From: Mucilaginibacter ginsenosidivorans
GTDB lineage: Bacteria > Bacteroidota > Bacteroidia > Sphingobacteriales > Sphingobacteriaceae
Direction of reading: 5' to 3'
Length of the DNA stretch: 64,000 nucleotides
Assembly (NCBI RefSeq): GCF_007971025.1
Contig: NZ_CP042436.1
Location: 1,922,001-1,986,000, forward strand
Positions 42,922 to 51,026 of this stretch are shown here, piece after piece; within the stretch, counting starts at the first letter, position 1; every line of letters begins with the position of its first letter. Position numbers and translations under genes: made by a program. The notes beneath the pieces were generated by a model. The model made no database searches and was not told the DNA's origin. It saw only the letters and a program-made list of their open reading frames with translations.

Positions 42922-42969
42922 AAGGTTGTCTGTCCGCTCGCCTTCAGGCGGGCGGCGGCAGCCTTTTTT
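42922..42969 (+). terminator. rho-independent terminator after the susC-susD-LamG genes
   Basis: A GC-rich stem centred on CGCTCGCC-TTCA-GGCGGGCG, extended outward by AAGG/CCTT with a small internal loop, followed by TTTTTT. It probably attenuates rather than separates the downstream GH144 genes, since no strong promoter is seen after it. Confidence 0.75.
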
Positions 42970-43003
42970 AATTCATAATTTATAATTGTGATTATATTGT
43001 GAT

Positions 43004-44686
43004 ATGATAACCGTGGGGAAGAATTTAAGCAGGCTTTTAATAGGCGTATCGTGCATGGCGTTTTGGGCCTGCGGTAAAAAACAGGTAGAGCCGACGAAGC
43101 CGGTTACTCCGGCGCCCACAACTTTCAGCTTTAATGCGTTGCTGGTCAATGGTCTCTATAATGGCTTCACCTATACGGGCCTCGATACAAAACCAGTTAT
43201 AAAAATATCTTTTTCGGCCCCGGTCGATCATAGCTCGGTAACGTCAAGTGTTTCTTTAAAAAGTAAGGATAGTACTGCTGAAACTTTTGATCTGGCCTAC
43301 GCGAATCATGACAGCACCATCGTCATCACGCCGTCGGGCCTGCAGTATATAACGCAGTATAATCTGAACGTGGCTACCAGCCTGAAATCGACCGATAAAA
43401 GCACGCTGGGTTCATCTATAGCTGTAAAAATGACAACGGCCATTGACCCTTCCGACAAGTTTCCGCAAATAAGCGACGACGCGTTGCTGGACCTCGTCCA
43501 AAAACAGACGTTTAAATATTTCTGGGATTTTGGGCACCCGACAAGCGGCTTGGCCCGGGAGCGTAACACATCAGGCGATGTTGTAACTACAGGAGGTTCG
43601 GGGTTCGGTATCATGGCGATAGTAGCGGCATCAAGCAGGAATTTCGTCAGTCGTGCCGATGCTCTGGCCCGTATGCAAAAGATAGTCGGCTTCCTGAAAA
43701 ATACTGCGCAAAAATTTCATGGCGCTTTCCCGCACTGGATGAATGGCGTAACAGGCGCCGTAGTGCCTTTCAGTCAGCAGGATGATGGCGCTGATTTGGT
43801 GGAAACATCCTACCTGATGCAGGGTTTGTTAACTGCCCGCCAGTACTTCAACGGTGCAGGCGCCGATGAGACAGCGCTGCGCAATGATATCAATTCGATA
43901 TGGAACGGCGTGGAGTGGGACTGGTTCAGGCAGGGTGGCCAGAACGTATTATACTGGCACTGGAGCCCCAACTATGGCTTCGCTATCAATATGCCCGTAC
44001 ATGGTTGGGACGAGGCCCTTATCACCTACGTAATGGCGGCATCGTCAACTACTCACGCAATACCGAAGGTGGTTTATGATAATGGCTGGGCATTGAATGG
44101 GCAGATCAAAAATGGCAGTACCTATTACGGCGTTCAGTTACCGCTTGGGCCGGCTATGGGCGGGCCATTGTTCTTTGCTCACTATTCCTTTTTGGGTATC
44201 AATCCAAATGGTTTATCCGATACTTATGCAAGTTATGATGTGCAGAACAAAGCACACGCGCTTATTAACTACAATTATTGCGTAAACGATCCTTTGAATT
44301 ATTATGGCTACAGCGCGCAATGCTGGGGGCTTACTGCAAGCGATATTGAAGGCGGGTATACCGCAAGTTCACCTACTAATGATGTAGGGGTGATAGCACC
44401 TACGGCAGCCATTTCGTCGTTGCCTTATACACCGACTCAATCCATGGCCGCGTTAAAATTCTTTTACTACAAATTAGGCGACAAGGTTTGGGGTGAGTAT
44501 GGCTTTTATGACTCGTTCAATTTGAGCACTACGTGGTTTGGTAATTCGACCCTTGCCATTGACCAGGGGCCGATCATTGATATGATCGAAAACTACCGCA
44601 GTGGCTTGTTATGGAATCTGTTTATGAGTTGCCCGGAAGTAAAAACCGGCATGAAGAACCTGGGCTTTACCGGCCCGAATTTATAA
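43004..44686 (+). CDS. GH144-type glucoamylase-family lipoprotein (endo-beta-1,2-glucanase-like)
   Basis: 560 residues. The lipoprotein signal ends FWACGKK (Cys23). Residues about 35-140 are an Ig-like (Big_5) domain (KPVIKISFSAPVDHSSVTSSVSL). From about 155 the glycoamylase (PF10091) alpha/alpha toroid begins: ALLDLVQKQTFKYFWDFGHPTSGLARER, VVTTGGSGFGIMAIVAA, YWHWSPNYGF and IDQGPIIDMIENYRSGLLWNLFM. Characterised relatives (Chitinophaga SGL, GH144) cleave beta-1,2-glucan; this is an inference from family. The predicted surface location fits initial chain cutting before SusCD import. It is paralogous to the next gene. Confidence 0.88.
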   Translation: MITVGKNLSRLLIGVSCMAFWACGKKQVEPTKPVTPAPTTFSFNALLVNGLYNGFTYTGLDTKPVIKISFSAPVDHSSVTSSVSLKSKDSTAETFDLAYANHDSTIVITPSGLQYITQYNLNVATSLKSTDKSTLGSSIAVKMTTAIDPSDKFPQISDDALLDLVQKQTFKYFWDFGHPTSGLARERNTSGDVVTTGGSGFGIMAIVAASSRNFVSRADALARMQKIVGFLKNTAQKFHGAFPHWMNGVTGAVVPFSQQDDGADLVETSYLMQGLLTARQYFNGAGADETALRNDINSIWNGVEWDWFRQGGQNVLYWHWSPNYGFAINMPVHGWDEALITYVMAASSTTHAIPKVVYDNGWALNGQIKNGSTYYGVQLPLGPAMGGPLFFAHYSFLGINPNGLSDTYASYDVQNKAHALINYNYCVNDPLNYYGYSAQCWGLTASDIEGGYTASSPTNDVGVIAPTAAISSLPYTPTQSMAALKFFYYKLGDKVWGEYGFYDSFNLSTTWFGNSTLAIDQGPIIDMIENYRSGLLWNLFMSCPEVKTGMKNLGFTGPNL

Positions 44687-44752
44687 GCCCCTCCCAACCC
44701 TCCCCTGTAGGGAGGACTAATGACCGGGCGGAATTTAAAAATTTGCAAAACA

Positions 44753-46102
44753 ATGAAAAAACTAATACTTCCTCTTTTAATCATCATCTCCGCTAATTGC
44801 TTTGCCCAAAAAACAAGCAAAATAACCGAAGACGGCATAAAGCCGGTGGGTATTATCAAAGGATTATCAGATAGCGCCTTGCTGGATGTGGTACAACGGC
44901 AAACATTCCGTTATTTCTGGGATTTTGGCCACCCAACCAGCGGCCTTGCGCGCGAACGCAGCAATGTGGCCTATGATTACGGCAACGAAGTGGTAACCAC
45001 GGGCGGCTCGGGCTTTGGCATTATGGCTTTGATAGTTGCCGATCATCGTAAATTTATTACCCATGAGCAGGCAGTCGACCGGATGTTGAAGATAGTTGAG
45101 TTTTTATACAAGGCCGATGCCTTTCACGGCGTTTTTCCGCATTGGCTGAATGGCGAAACAGGTAAAGTGATCCGCTTTGGCAGGAAAGATGATGGCGGCG
45201 ACCTGGTGGAGACTTCCTATCTTTTTGAAGGGCTGTTATGCGCACGTCAATATTTTACAGGTAACGACAATAAGGAAAGGCATATTCGCGATGTTATCGG
45301 CTGGATGTGGAGCGAGATAGAGTGGGATTGGTACACACATGGCGGCCGCGACAACTTATACTGGCACTGGAGCCCCAATAATGGCTGGGCAATGAATTTT
45401 CCTATCCGTGGCTTTAACGAGTGCCTGATTACCTATATCCTCGCCGAATCCGCCGAACGGTACCCGGTGTCGCCGAATGTTTACCATGGCGGCTGGGCGC
45501 AAAGCGATTTCTTTAAAAACGGCAAAACGTTTTATGGGCACAAGTTGCCGCTTGGATTTGACTACGGCGGGCCGCTGTTTTTTTCACAGTATTCGTTCAT
45601 GGGTCTTGATCCGAAAGGGCTAAAGGATGAATATGCCGATTACTGGGAGCAGAACGTGAACCACACCCTTATTAACCACGACTATTGTGTTGATAACCCG
45701 AAAAAATTCAAAGGTTATGGCGAAGATTGCTGGGGGCTAACCGCAAGCGACAATTACGAGGGATACAATGCACATTCGCCAACCAACGATCTTGGCGTGA
45801 TATCTCCCACAGCAGCTTTATCAGCATTCCCTTATACACCAGAATATTCGATGAAAGCGCTGCGCCATTTCTATTACGATTTGGGCGATAAGATTTGGGG
45901 CGAATACGGCTTTACCGATGCCTTCAGCGAATCGCATAACTGGTACGGCAAATCCTACCTGGCCATCGACCAGGGGCCAGAAATAGTTATGATAGAGAAC
46001 TATCGCAGCGGCCTGCTTTGGAAACTCTTTATGAGTTGCCCCGAGGTACAACACGGTTTGACCAAAATAGGCTTCACCAGCCCGATGATCAGCAAGAATT
46101 AA
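44753..46102 (+). CDS. GH144-type glucoamylase-family protein, periplasmic paralogue
   Basis: 449 residues from ATG 44753 (MKKLILPLLIIISANCFAQ); an in-frame ATG 11 codons upstream gives a worse N-terminus. The signal peptide is type I (cleavage after FAQ), so the protein is likely soluble in the periplasm. It lacks the Ig-like domain and consists of the glycoamylase toroid only: LLDVVQRQTFRYFWDFGHPTSGLARERS, WHWSPNNGWAMNF, CWGLTASDNYEGYNAHSPTNDLGVISPTAA and IDQGPEIVMIENYRSGLLWKLFM. It is closely similar to the preceding gene over the domain, so it probably arose by duplication, and would degrade imported oligosaccharides. It starts 66 bp after its neighbour. Confidence 0.88.
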   Translation: MKKLILPLLIIISANCFAQKTSKITEDGIKPVGIIKGLSDSALLDVVQRQTFRYFWDFGHPTSGLARERSNVAYDYGNEVVTTGGSGFGIMALIVADHRKFITHEQAVDRMLKIVEFLYKADAFHGVFPHWLNGETGKVIRFGRKDDGGDLVETSYLFEGLLCARQYFTGNDNKERHIRDVIGWMWSEIEWDWYTHGGRDNLYWHWSPNNGWAMNFPIRGFNECLITYILAESAERYPVSPNVYHGGWAQSDFFKNGKTFYGHKLPLGFDYGGPLFFSQYSFMGLDPKGLKDEYADYWEQNVNHTLINHDYCVDNPKKFKGYGEDCWGLTASDNYEGYNAHSPTNDLGVISPTAALSAFPYTPEYSMKALRHFYYDLGDKIWGEYGFTDAFSESHNWYGKSYLAIDQGPEIVMIENYRSGLLWKLFMSCPEVQHGLTKIGFTSPMISKN

Positions 46103-46148
46103 AAGAAAAACTGTTTCTTTACGTTAGACTTACATCCTAACGTATACT

Positions 46149-46946
46149 ATGATAACAAGAAAAATATTTTTAAAGGGAATACTAGGCCTATGCCTGGTAT
46201 TCCCTTTTTTTTCAAAAGCGCAAACCACGTCGTCATTCGATAGGGGTAGTTACATCAATAAAAACGATACGCTACCCTATCGTTTTGTATTCCCAAAAAA
46301 TTTCGACCCGCAAAAAAAATACCCGCTTATACTGGTATTGCATGGCGCCGGGGAAAGAGGGAATGATAATGAAGCACAACTTAAATTTGGGCCAAAGCTT
46401 TTTCTCAATGATACCATCCGCGCAAAATATCCGGCTATTGTTATCTTCCCGCAATGTCCGAAGGATGGCTGGTGGAGCAATGTGCAAATGAAACAAGACT
46501 CATCCGGCAAATGGAAATGGACCTTTGTTGAGGGAGGGGTGCCTACAACTGCTATGAAAAGTTTGCTTGGCCTGCTCGACCAGTGGCTCGATAAGCCTTT
46601 TGTAGATAAGCACCGGGTGTATGTCGGTGGGCTGTCCATGGGGGGTATGGGTACGTTCGAAATATTGCGCCGCAAACCCGACCTTTTTGCCGCGGCGTTC
46701 GCTATTTGCGGGGGAGATAATGCCCAAAACGCCAAAGTGTACGCTAAAAAAGTACCGCTGTGGATATTTCATGGCGCTAAAGATAATGTCGTGCCATCCG
46801 ATCATTCTATTATTATGGTGAATGCCATCAGGGCAGCGGGTGGTAACCCTAAATTTACGTTGTATCCAAACGATGGGCATAACAGCTGGGATGATGCTTT
46901 TGCCGAACCGGGGCTGATGGGCTGGCTGTTTTCGCATCAGAAGTAG
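46149..46946 (+). CDS. secreted alpha/beta hydrolase (PHB depolymerase/dienelactone hydrolase-like esterase)
   Basis: 265 residues. The signal peptide is cleaved near FSKAQ (residue 25). The alpha/beta fold shows an oxyanion segment VLHGAGERG, nucleophile Ser163 in GGLSMGGMG, Asp212 in HGAKDNVVP and His244 in YPNDGHNSWDD, a complete triad. This subgroup (phospholipase/carboxylesterase and Esterase_phd-like) is common at the ends of glycan loci and may remove acyl groups from decorated glucans. It follows the second GH144 gene by 46 bp and is probably the last gene of the locus. Substrate unknown. Confidence 0.88.
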   Translation: MITRKIFLKGILGLCLVFPFFSKAQTTSSFDRGSYINKNDTLPYRFVFPKNFDPQKKYPLILVLHGAGERGNDNEAQLKFGPKLFLNDTIRAKYPAIVIFPQCPKDGWWSNVQMKQDSSGKWKWTFVEGGVPTTAMKSLLGLLDQWLDKPFVDKHRVYVGGLSMGGMGTFEILRRKPDLFAAAFAICGGDNAQNAKVYAKKVPLWIFHGAKDNVVPSDHSIIMVNAIRAAGGNPKFTLYPNDGHNSWDDAFAEPGLMGWLFSHQK

Positions 46947-46961
46947 AAATGTGCAAACGGG

Positions 46962-47015
46962 TGTCACACTGAGCCCGTCGAAGTGTGAGCGTAGACCTAA
47001 GAAGTCTGGAATGAC
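46962..47015. repeat. TGTCA...GTCGAAG hairpin repeat, copy 2
   Basis: TGTCACACTGAGC followed by CCGTCGAAGTGTG forms stem CACACT/AGTGTG. The copy at 2674-2699 has CATGCT/AGCATG in the same frame, i.e. compensating base changes. The element ends AATGACA near 47014. It lies between the convergent esterase and repeat-protein genes. Confidence 0.75.
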
Positions 47016-47024
47016 ATCCCTATT

Positions 47025-47726
47025 TTATTCTTCCGTTTTTGGTTTAAACCTCGGTTTGAATCCCAGGTTAGCGGGTTTTGCTTCAAGTGGTTTTTCCTCT
47101 TCCGTCGGTGCCGCAGGCGTTTCTTCTTTCTGCGCGTCCGTTTCCCCTGGCGCAGCTATGGCTTTGGTAACCCCTGCTTTGAATTTCGGTTTAAAACCTA
47201 ACGATGGTGGTGGCGTTGCCGGCGCACCCGCAGACTGTTCTTCTTTTATTTCTTCCTTCGGCTCCGGTGTAGGGTTCGCTGGCTTAGTTACACCTGCTTT
47301 GAACTTTGGTTTAAAGCCCAATGATGGTGCCGGGGTTACGGCTTCTGTAGTCTCGGTCGGCTTTTCGGGTTCAACAGCTTGAGTTGATACCTGCTTTTCT
47401 GTTGCAGGTTCGGCAGGCTTGGCCATACCTGCTTTAAAACGCGGTTTGAAACCAACGTTTGGCGGCGGCGAACTTGTTTCCGATAATGTCTCGGCGATCG
47501 TTTGTTCTGCTAAAGGATTTTCAATAACCACCTTTTCAACTTTTGGCTCGGGCGCCAGGTGATATTGCAACCGTAACTTATTGAACCAGTATTTTTTGGT
47601 GTGATCGAAACTTTTCTCGCCCATTTGTTCAAAATGGGTCCTGAATTCAGCCAATAGCGCCGGTTCGGCCTTTCCCAAAGCCGACAGGTCTATTTTCTTC
47701 TTCGCGAAAAATTCGTCAAACGTCAT
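47025..47726 (-). CDS. hypothetical protein with four GFKPKFKAG-type repeats in a Pro/Glu-rich tail
   Basis: 233 residues from ATG 47726 (MTFDEFFAKKKIDLSALGKAEP). A longer reading to 47774 would translate a heptamer array and is rejected. Residues 1-60 look like a small helical domain (LLAEFRTHFEQMGEKSFDHTKKYWFNKLR). The remainder is disordered and carries GFKPRFKAG (92-100), GFKPKFKAG (137-145), GFKPKFKAG (177-185) and GFKPRFKPK (222-230), separated by acidic Glu/Pro/Thr linkers of about 35 residues. There is no signal peptide or known domain. The regular basic-aromatic motif on acidic linkers suggests repeated binding to a partner or nucleic acid; this is inference. Confidence 0.6.
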   Translation of the reverse strand: MTFDEFFAKKKIDLSALGKAEPALLAEFRTHFEQMGEKSFDHTKKYWFNKLRLQYHLAPEPKVEKVVIENPLAEQTIAETLSETSSPPPNVGFKPRFKAGMAKPAEPATEKQVSTQAVEPEKPTETTEAVTPAPSLGFKPKFKAGVTKPANPTPEPKEEIKEEQSAGAPATPPPSLGFKPKFKAGVTKAIAAPGETDAQKEETPAAPTEEEKPLEAKPANLGFKPRFKPKTEE

Positions 47727-47730
47727 ATTT

Positions 47731-47872
47731 GAGATTTGAGATCTGAAATTTGAAATTTGAGATTTTTCAACCACAAATTCAAAACATCAGTCTCTTTCAC
47801 ACTTTTTTATTCCACTACCTTTAATCGACTTGACCTGTCTCCTATCTCAGATCTCACTTCTCATATCTAAAG
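47731..47872. repeat. inverted pair of heptamer arrays (GAGATTT / TCTCATA type)
   Basis: The left arm (47731-47765) reads GAGATTT, GAGATCT, GAAATTT, GAAATTT, GAGATTT. The right arm (47838-47872) reads TCTCCTA, TCTCAGA, TCTCACT, TCTCATA, TCTAAAG. There is a 72-bp spacer. The right arm overlaps the last two codons of the DUF2442 gene; the left arm begins 5 bp upstream of the repeat-protein ATG. Confidence 0.8.
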
Positions 47873-48082
47873 CAAAACGTCCAGATCAAGTTGATTAAAA
47901 TGTATACCCTTATCCGTCTGCGTCCAGTCTTCCCGCTCCTCATCCGTGGCGTTCATCAGCTTCGGGAAAAACTCCAGCGGGAAAACCTGCTGCTTACCCC
48001 CATCCTTTTCCACAAAAAGCAGGCCGTTGCCAAAAGTCACTTTAACTTTCTTTTCATTGCGGCGCGAGGTGAATAGTGGCAT
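47867..48082 (-). CDS. DUF2442 domain protein
   Basis: 71 residues. The pattern LFVEKDGGKQQVFPLEFFPKLMNATDEEREDWTQTDKGIHFNQLDLDVLL matches DUF2442 (NE0471-fold) proteins, which have the 'P-x3-FP-x-L--AT-x-E-x3-W----G-I-x-W-x-x-LD-DI' layout. Function unknown; homologues often lie near toxin-antitoxin or small cytoplasmic genes. The ATG is at 48082. Its 3' end is overlapped by a heptamer array. It lies 70 bp downstream of yebC on the same strand. Confidence 0.75.
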   Translation of the reverse strand: MPLFTSRRNEKKVKVTFGNGLLFVEKDGGKQQVFPLEFFPKLMNATDEEREDWTQTDKGIHFNQLDLDVLL

Positions 48083-48152
48083 AAGACACGATTAAAGGAT
48101 TATATTGATCAACAGGATATCACCAGTTAACTGATCACTAATCAACTGGTCT

Positions 48153-48878
48153 CTACTCCGCCATGTTATGATATACCGCCTGCACGTCGTCATCCTCTTC
48201 CAGCCGGTCTATCAGTTTCATCACATCGGCAACCTGCTCTTCTGTAACTTCGTGGAAAGATTGCGGTACGCGCTCCAGTTTGGCCGATTTCGTTTCGATA
48301 CCTGCTTCTTCCAAAGCCTTCTGCATCTTGCCAAAATCTTCAAAAGCGGTGTGTATAACGGCGATATCGTTTCCTTCCTCATCAGCCTCCACGAAAAGGT
48401 CCTCCAGACCGGCGTCAATCAGTTCAAATTCCAGCTCTTCCAGGTCGCGGTCGCCCGGTACAAAGGTAAATACCGATTTACGCGTGAATATAAAATCCAG
48501 CGAACCGGTTTTACCCAGTGTACCGCCAACTTTGGTAAAGTAGCTGCGCACATTGGCAACGGTGCGGTTAATGTTATCGGTAGCCGTTTCAACCAGTATA
48601 GCTACGCCATGCGGCGCGTAGCCTTCGTATACAATTTCTTCGTAATCTTTTTCATCGCGACTGGTGGCGCGTTTAATAGCGGCCTCCACTCTGTCCTTCG
48701 GCATATTCACCGCCTTGGCGTTCTGTACCGCGGTACGCAGGCGCGAATTGGTGTTCACGTCGCCACCGCCGGCTTTAACGGCCATTACTATTTCCTTACC
48801 CAAACGGGTAAACTGCACGGCCATTTTCGACCAGCGCTTTAATTTTCTTTCTTTACGGAATTCAAATGCTCTTCCCAT
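48153..48878 (-). CDS. YebC/PmpR family protein (TACO1-type translation/transcription factor)
   Basis: 241 residues from ATG 48878 (MGRAFEFRKERKLKRWSKMA, the universal YebC start; the ATG six codons upstream is rejected). Three-domain alpha/beta protein: NTNSRLRTAVQNAKAVNMPKDRVEAAIKRA in domain 1, YEEIVYEGYAPHGVAILVE and TDNINRTVANVRSYFTKVGGTLGKTGSLDFIF next, then RLEEDDDVQAVYHNMAE at the end. The family was described as DNA-binding regulators and more recently as easing translation of proline stretches. It has heptamer arrays directly upstream (48885-48912) and beside its stop. Confidence 0.92.
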   Translation of the reverse strand: MGRAFEFRKERKLKRWSKMAVQFTRLGKEIVMAVKAGGGDVNTNSRLRTAVQNAKAVNMPKDRVEAAIKRATSRDEKDYEEIVYEGYAPHGVAILVETATDNINRTVANVRSYFTKVGGTLGKTGSLDFIFTRKSVFTFVPGDRDLEELEFELIDAGLEDLFVEADEEGNDIAVIHTAFEDFGKMQKALEEAGIETKSAKLERVPQSFHEVTEEQVADVMKLIDRLEEDDDVQAVYHNMAE

Positions 48879-48884
48879 GTTGTA

Positions 48885-49125
48885 GTGAATAGTCAATGGT
48901 CAATGGTGAATAGAGCCACGGCCACTGTGCAAAGTGCAAAAATAAGCATAAAGCTGAAAGTTGAGCATAAAGTGTGAAGCTAAAAGTCCAAAGCTTTTCC
49001 TATGCCCCTGTTGGTGTTGTCACCAACAGGTTTCACGATGCATTGTTCGGAATTGCGGTTTGTTGGTCATAAGACCAACAAAGGCGGAAAAATAAGCATA
49101 AAGCTTAAAGCGCAAAGAACTGAAT
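48885..49125. repeat. composite of heptamer arrays and two TTGTTGGT hairpins
   Basis: In order: GTGAATA, GTCAATG, GTCAATG, GTGAATA (48885-48912); ten 7-mers of ATAAAGC type (48927-48996); perfect hairpin CCTGTTGGTG/CACCAACAGG with loop TTGT (49007-49030); perfect hairpin TTTGTTGGTC/GACCAACAAA with loop ATAA (49059-49082); then AATAAGC, ATAAAGC, TTAAAGC, GCAAAGA, ACTGAAT (49091-49125). It fills the gap between yebC and the lipoprotein gene. Confidence 0.75.
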
Positions 49126-49134
49126 GGTGGAGTT

Positions 49135-49650
49135 TCAGTTTGATTTTTTTAACTCTTTATAACACTCTTCTGTAAGAGTGTGCTTTATGCTATCTGATAG
49201 TGAAAACGGGACACCATTGGGATATTTGGTTTTCAATTTGGTTATATAACAATCGCAAACAGCAGTATCGGTTAGCCTCCTCAAAACTGTTTTCCTGAGA
49301 TGATTTTCGTTGTCTTTCGTCCATGCGAATGAGCCTTTCGTACCCTTTAATCCATTCGTACAATCACTTGCATATTTTAGAACCAGCCTATAACTAGAAT
49401 CTCGTGGAACAGATTCAAATCCTTTTGGAATAGCCTGTTTAACCTTTTCTATTATGCAGCCGACTATTTGATTCCGCTGGTTTTTATCTGACATCGCCTT
49501 AAATGCGGTGTCAAGGCTATCGCGAAAATTAGAGATATACTCTTTACTCCATGGTTTTGGAGCAGGTTTAGTTGTACATGCTGCAAACATTATTGCCAAT
49601 AACATCGGCACTATTATTAAAGCTGTCTTTGAGTTATTATTAAATGCCAT
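49135..49650 (-). CDS. lipoprotein of unknown function (171 residues)
   Basis: The signal region ALIIVPMLLAIMFAACTTKP has a lipobox Cys at position 25. The mature part is charged and helical, with four cysteines (GCIIEKV, SDCTNG, CDCYITKL, EECYKEL) that could form disulfides in the periplasm. No domain is recognised. It is monocistronic, flanked by heptamer arrays on both sides. Base composition is more AT-rich than its neighbours, suggesting possible acquisition; this is an impression, not a measurement. Confidence 0.65.
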   Translation of the reverse strand: MAFNNNSKTALIIVPMLLAIMFAACTTKPAPKPWSKEYISNFRDSLDTAFKAMSDKNQRNQIVGCIIEKVKQAIPKGFESVPRDSSYRLVLKYASDCTNGLKGTKGSFAWTKDNENHLRKTVLRRLTDTAVCDCYITKLKTKYPNGVPFSLSDSIKHTLTEECYKELKKSN

Positions 49651-49756
49651 TTTGAAAAAAAGCCACCGTTTAGGTAGCTTGAAGTTATGAATATTTTTCG
49701 ATTTGCCTTTTGTCTTTCGGACTTACGCGGACTTCCGGTCTTTCAGACTAAAACAA

Positions 49757-49784
49757 GCTTTCAGCTTTAGTCTTTCTGCTTTTC
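49757..49784. repeat. short heptamer array (GCTTTCA type)
   Basis: GCTTTCA, GCTTTAG, TCTTTCT, GCTTTTC at a 7-bp period, next to the stop of the threonine dehydrogenase gene. The preceding 49711-49750 has irregular GACTT/GTCTT repeats with 8- to 10-bp spacing. Confidence 0.6.
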
Positions 49785-49786
49785 CC

Positions 49787-50737
49787 TCAAATGATCTTCT
49801 TCAAATTCACCAGCATATCCCCCACCATTTTCGGCAGATCGTATTCCAGTTGCCAGCCCCAATCTTTTTGGGCATAGCTGTCGTCAATGGATTTAGGCCA
49901 GCTGTCGGCAATGGCCTGGCGCGGGTCGTTTTCGGCATAGCTTATTTCGAATTCGGGCATGAGTTTTTTGATCTCATCCGCAAGCTGGGTTGGCGTAAAG
50001 CTGATGCCTGCCAGGTTATAGGATGAACGGATAGTGATCTTTTCTGCCGGTGCGTCCATTAGCATGAGCGTTGCTTTTATTGCATCGTCCATATACATCA
50101 TCGGCAAAGCTGTATTTGCCGAGAGGAAGCTCTGGTATTTCCCCTTTTTAAGCGCCTCGTGAAAAATATGGACCGCATAATCGGTAGTGCCACCGCCCGG
50201 GTTGGCCCGCCAGCCGATAAGGCCGGGGTAACGAATGCTGCGCACATCCAGCCCGTATTTGTTAAAGTAGTATTCGCACCAGCGCTCGCCTGCCAGTTTG
50301 CTGAAACCGTAAACCGTATTAGGGTCCATTACACAGTATTGCGGCGTGTTAAACTGGGGCGAATGCGGACCGAAAACCGCGATAGAACTCGGCCAAAAAA
50401 CTTTCTTTACCTTAAACTCTACCGAAAAATCGAGCACATGCAGCAGGCCTGTCATGTTCAGGTCCCAGGCCATTTTGGGTTTTTGTTCGCCTACGGCAGA
50501 CAGGATCGCGGCAAGCAAATAAACCTGCGTGGGCTGGTGCTTATTGAAAATGTGGTGGAGGTTGTCTTTATCCAGCACGTTCACCAGTTCGAACGGGCCG
50601 CTGTGGCGAATGGCATAGGTTGGACTATTAATATCGGATGCTATTACCGAGTCGGCGCCGTGGATGTTGCGTAAAGCATTGACCAGTTCTGTCCCTATCT
50701 GGCCGTTGGCGCCTATCACTAATATCTTTTCAGTCAT
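49787..50737 (-). CDS. L-threonine 3-dehydrogenase, SDR (epimerase-like) type
   Basis: 316 residues. It has the Rossmann loop VIGANGQIGTEL (8-19), catalytic Tyr143 and Lys147 in YGFSK, with SSIAVFG just before, and the extended-SDR C-terminal segment. The pattern YLLAAILSAVGEQKP and TPNTVYGFSK-like spacing match the short-chain threonine dehydrogenases rather than UDP-glucose epimerases. It oxidises threonine to 2-amino-3-ketobutyrate with NAD; Kbl (19233-20423) then yields glycine and acetyl-CoA. It is monocistronic, with ATG 50737. The alternative reading is a generic NAD-dependent epimerase. Confidence 0.88.
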   Translation of the reverse strand: MTEKILVIGANGQIGTELVNALRNIHGADSVIASDINSPTYAIRHSGPFELVNVLDKDNLHHIFNKHQPTQVYLLAAILSAVGEQKPKMAWDLNMTGLLHVLDFSVEFKVKKVFWPSSIAVFGPHSPQFNTPQYCVMDPNTVYGFSKLAGERWCEYYFNKYGLDVRSIRYPGLIGWRANPGGGTTDYAVHIFHEALKKGKYQSFLSANTALPMMYMDDAIKATLMLMDAPAEKITIRSSYNLAGISFTPTQLADEIKKLMPEFEISYAENDPRQAIADSWPKSIDDSYAQKDWGWQLEYDLPKMVGDMLVNLKKII

Positions 50738-51026
50738 GAAAATTCAGTTAACGGACAAAGGTAGATTTTTTTGTCCGAACGCCGATTGGTGGCGGTTATC
50801 AATTTAAAGAATTTGAAAATTATATACATGATTTTTACAAATCAGGAAATTTCGGGCTTTTCGGCTACCAATAAATTAGCATTCAGATAATTCGAAAGCC
50901 AAAATATCTTATAAAAGCTAAAAAATTCGGATATTTGGGGTTCAAATAATTCAAGTATTTAACAATTTAAACAAAATGAAACATCCGTAAGGAAGCTTCA
51001 TTACCGCTAAAAAACAAATTATTACA

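Noticed and set aside
47727..47774. N-terminal extension of the GFKPKFK-repeat protein
   Set aside because: The extra residues are a translation of the heptamer array; the ATG at 47726 starts a normal domain.
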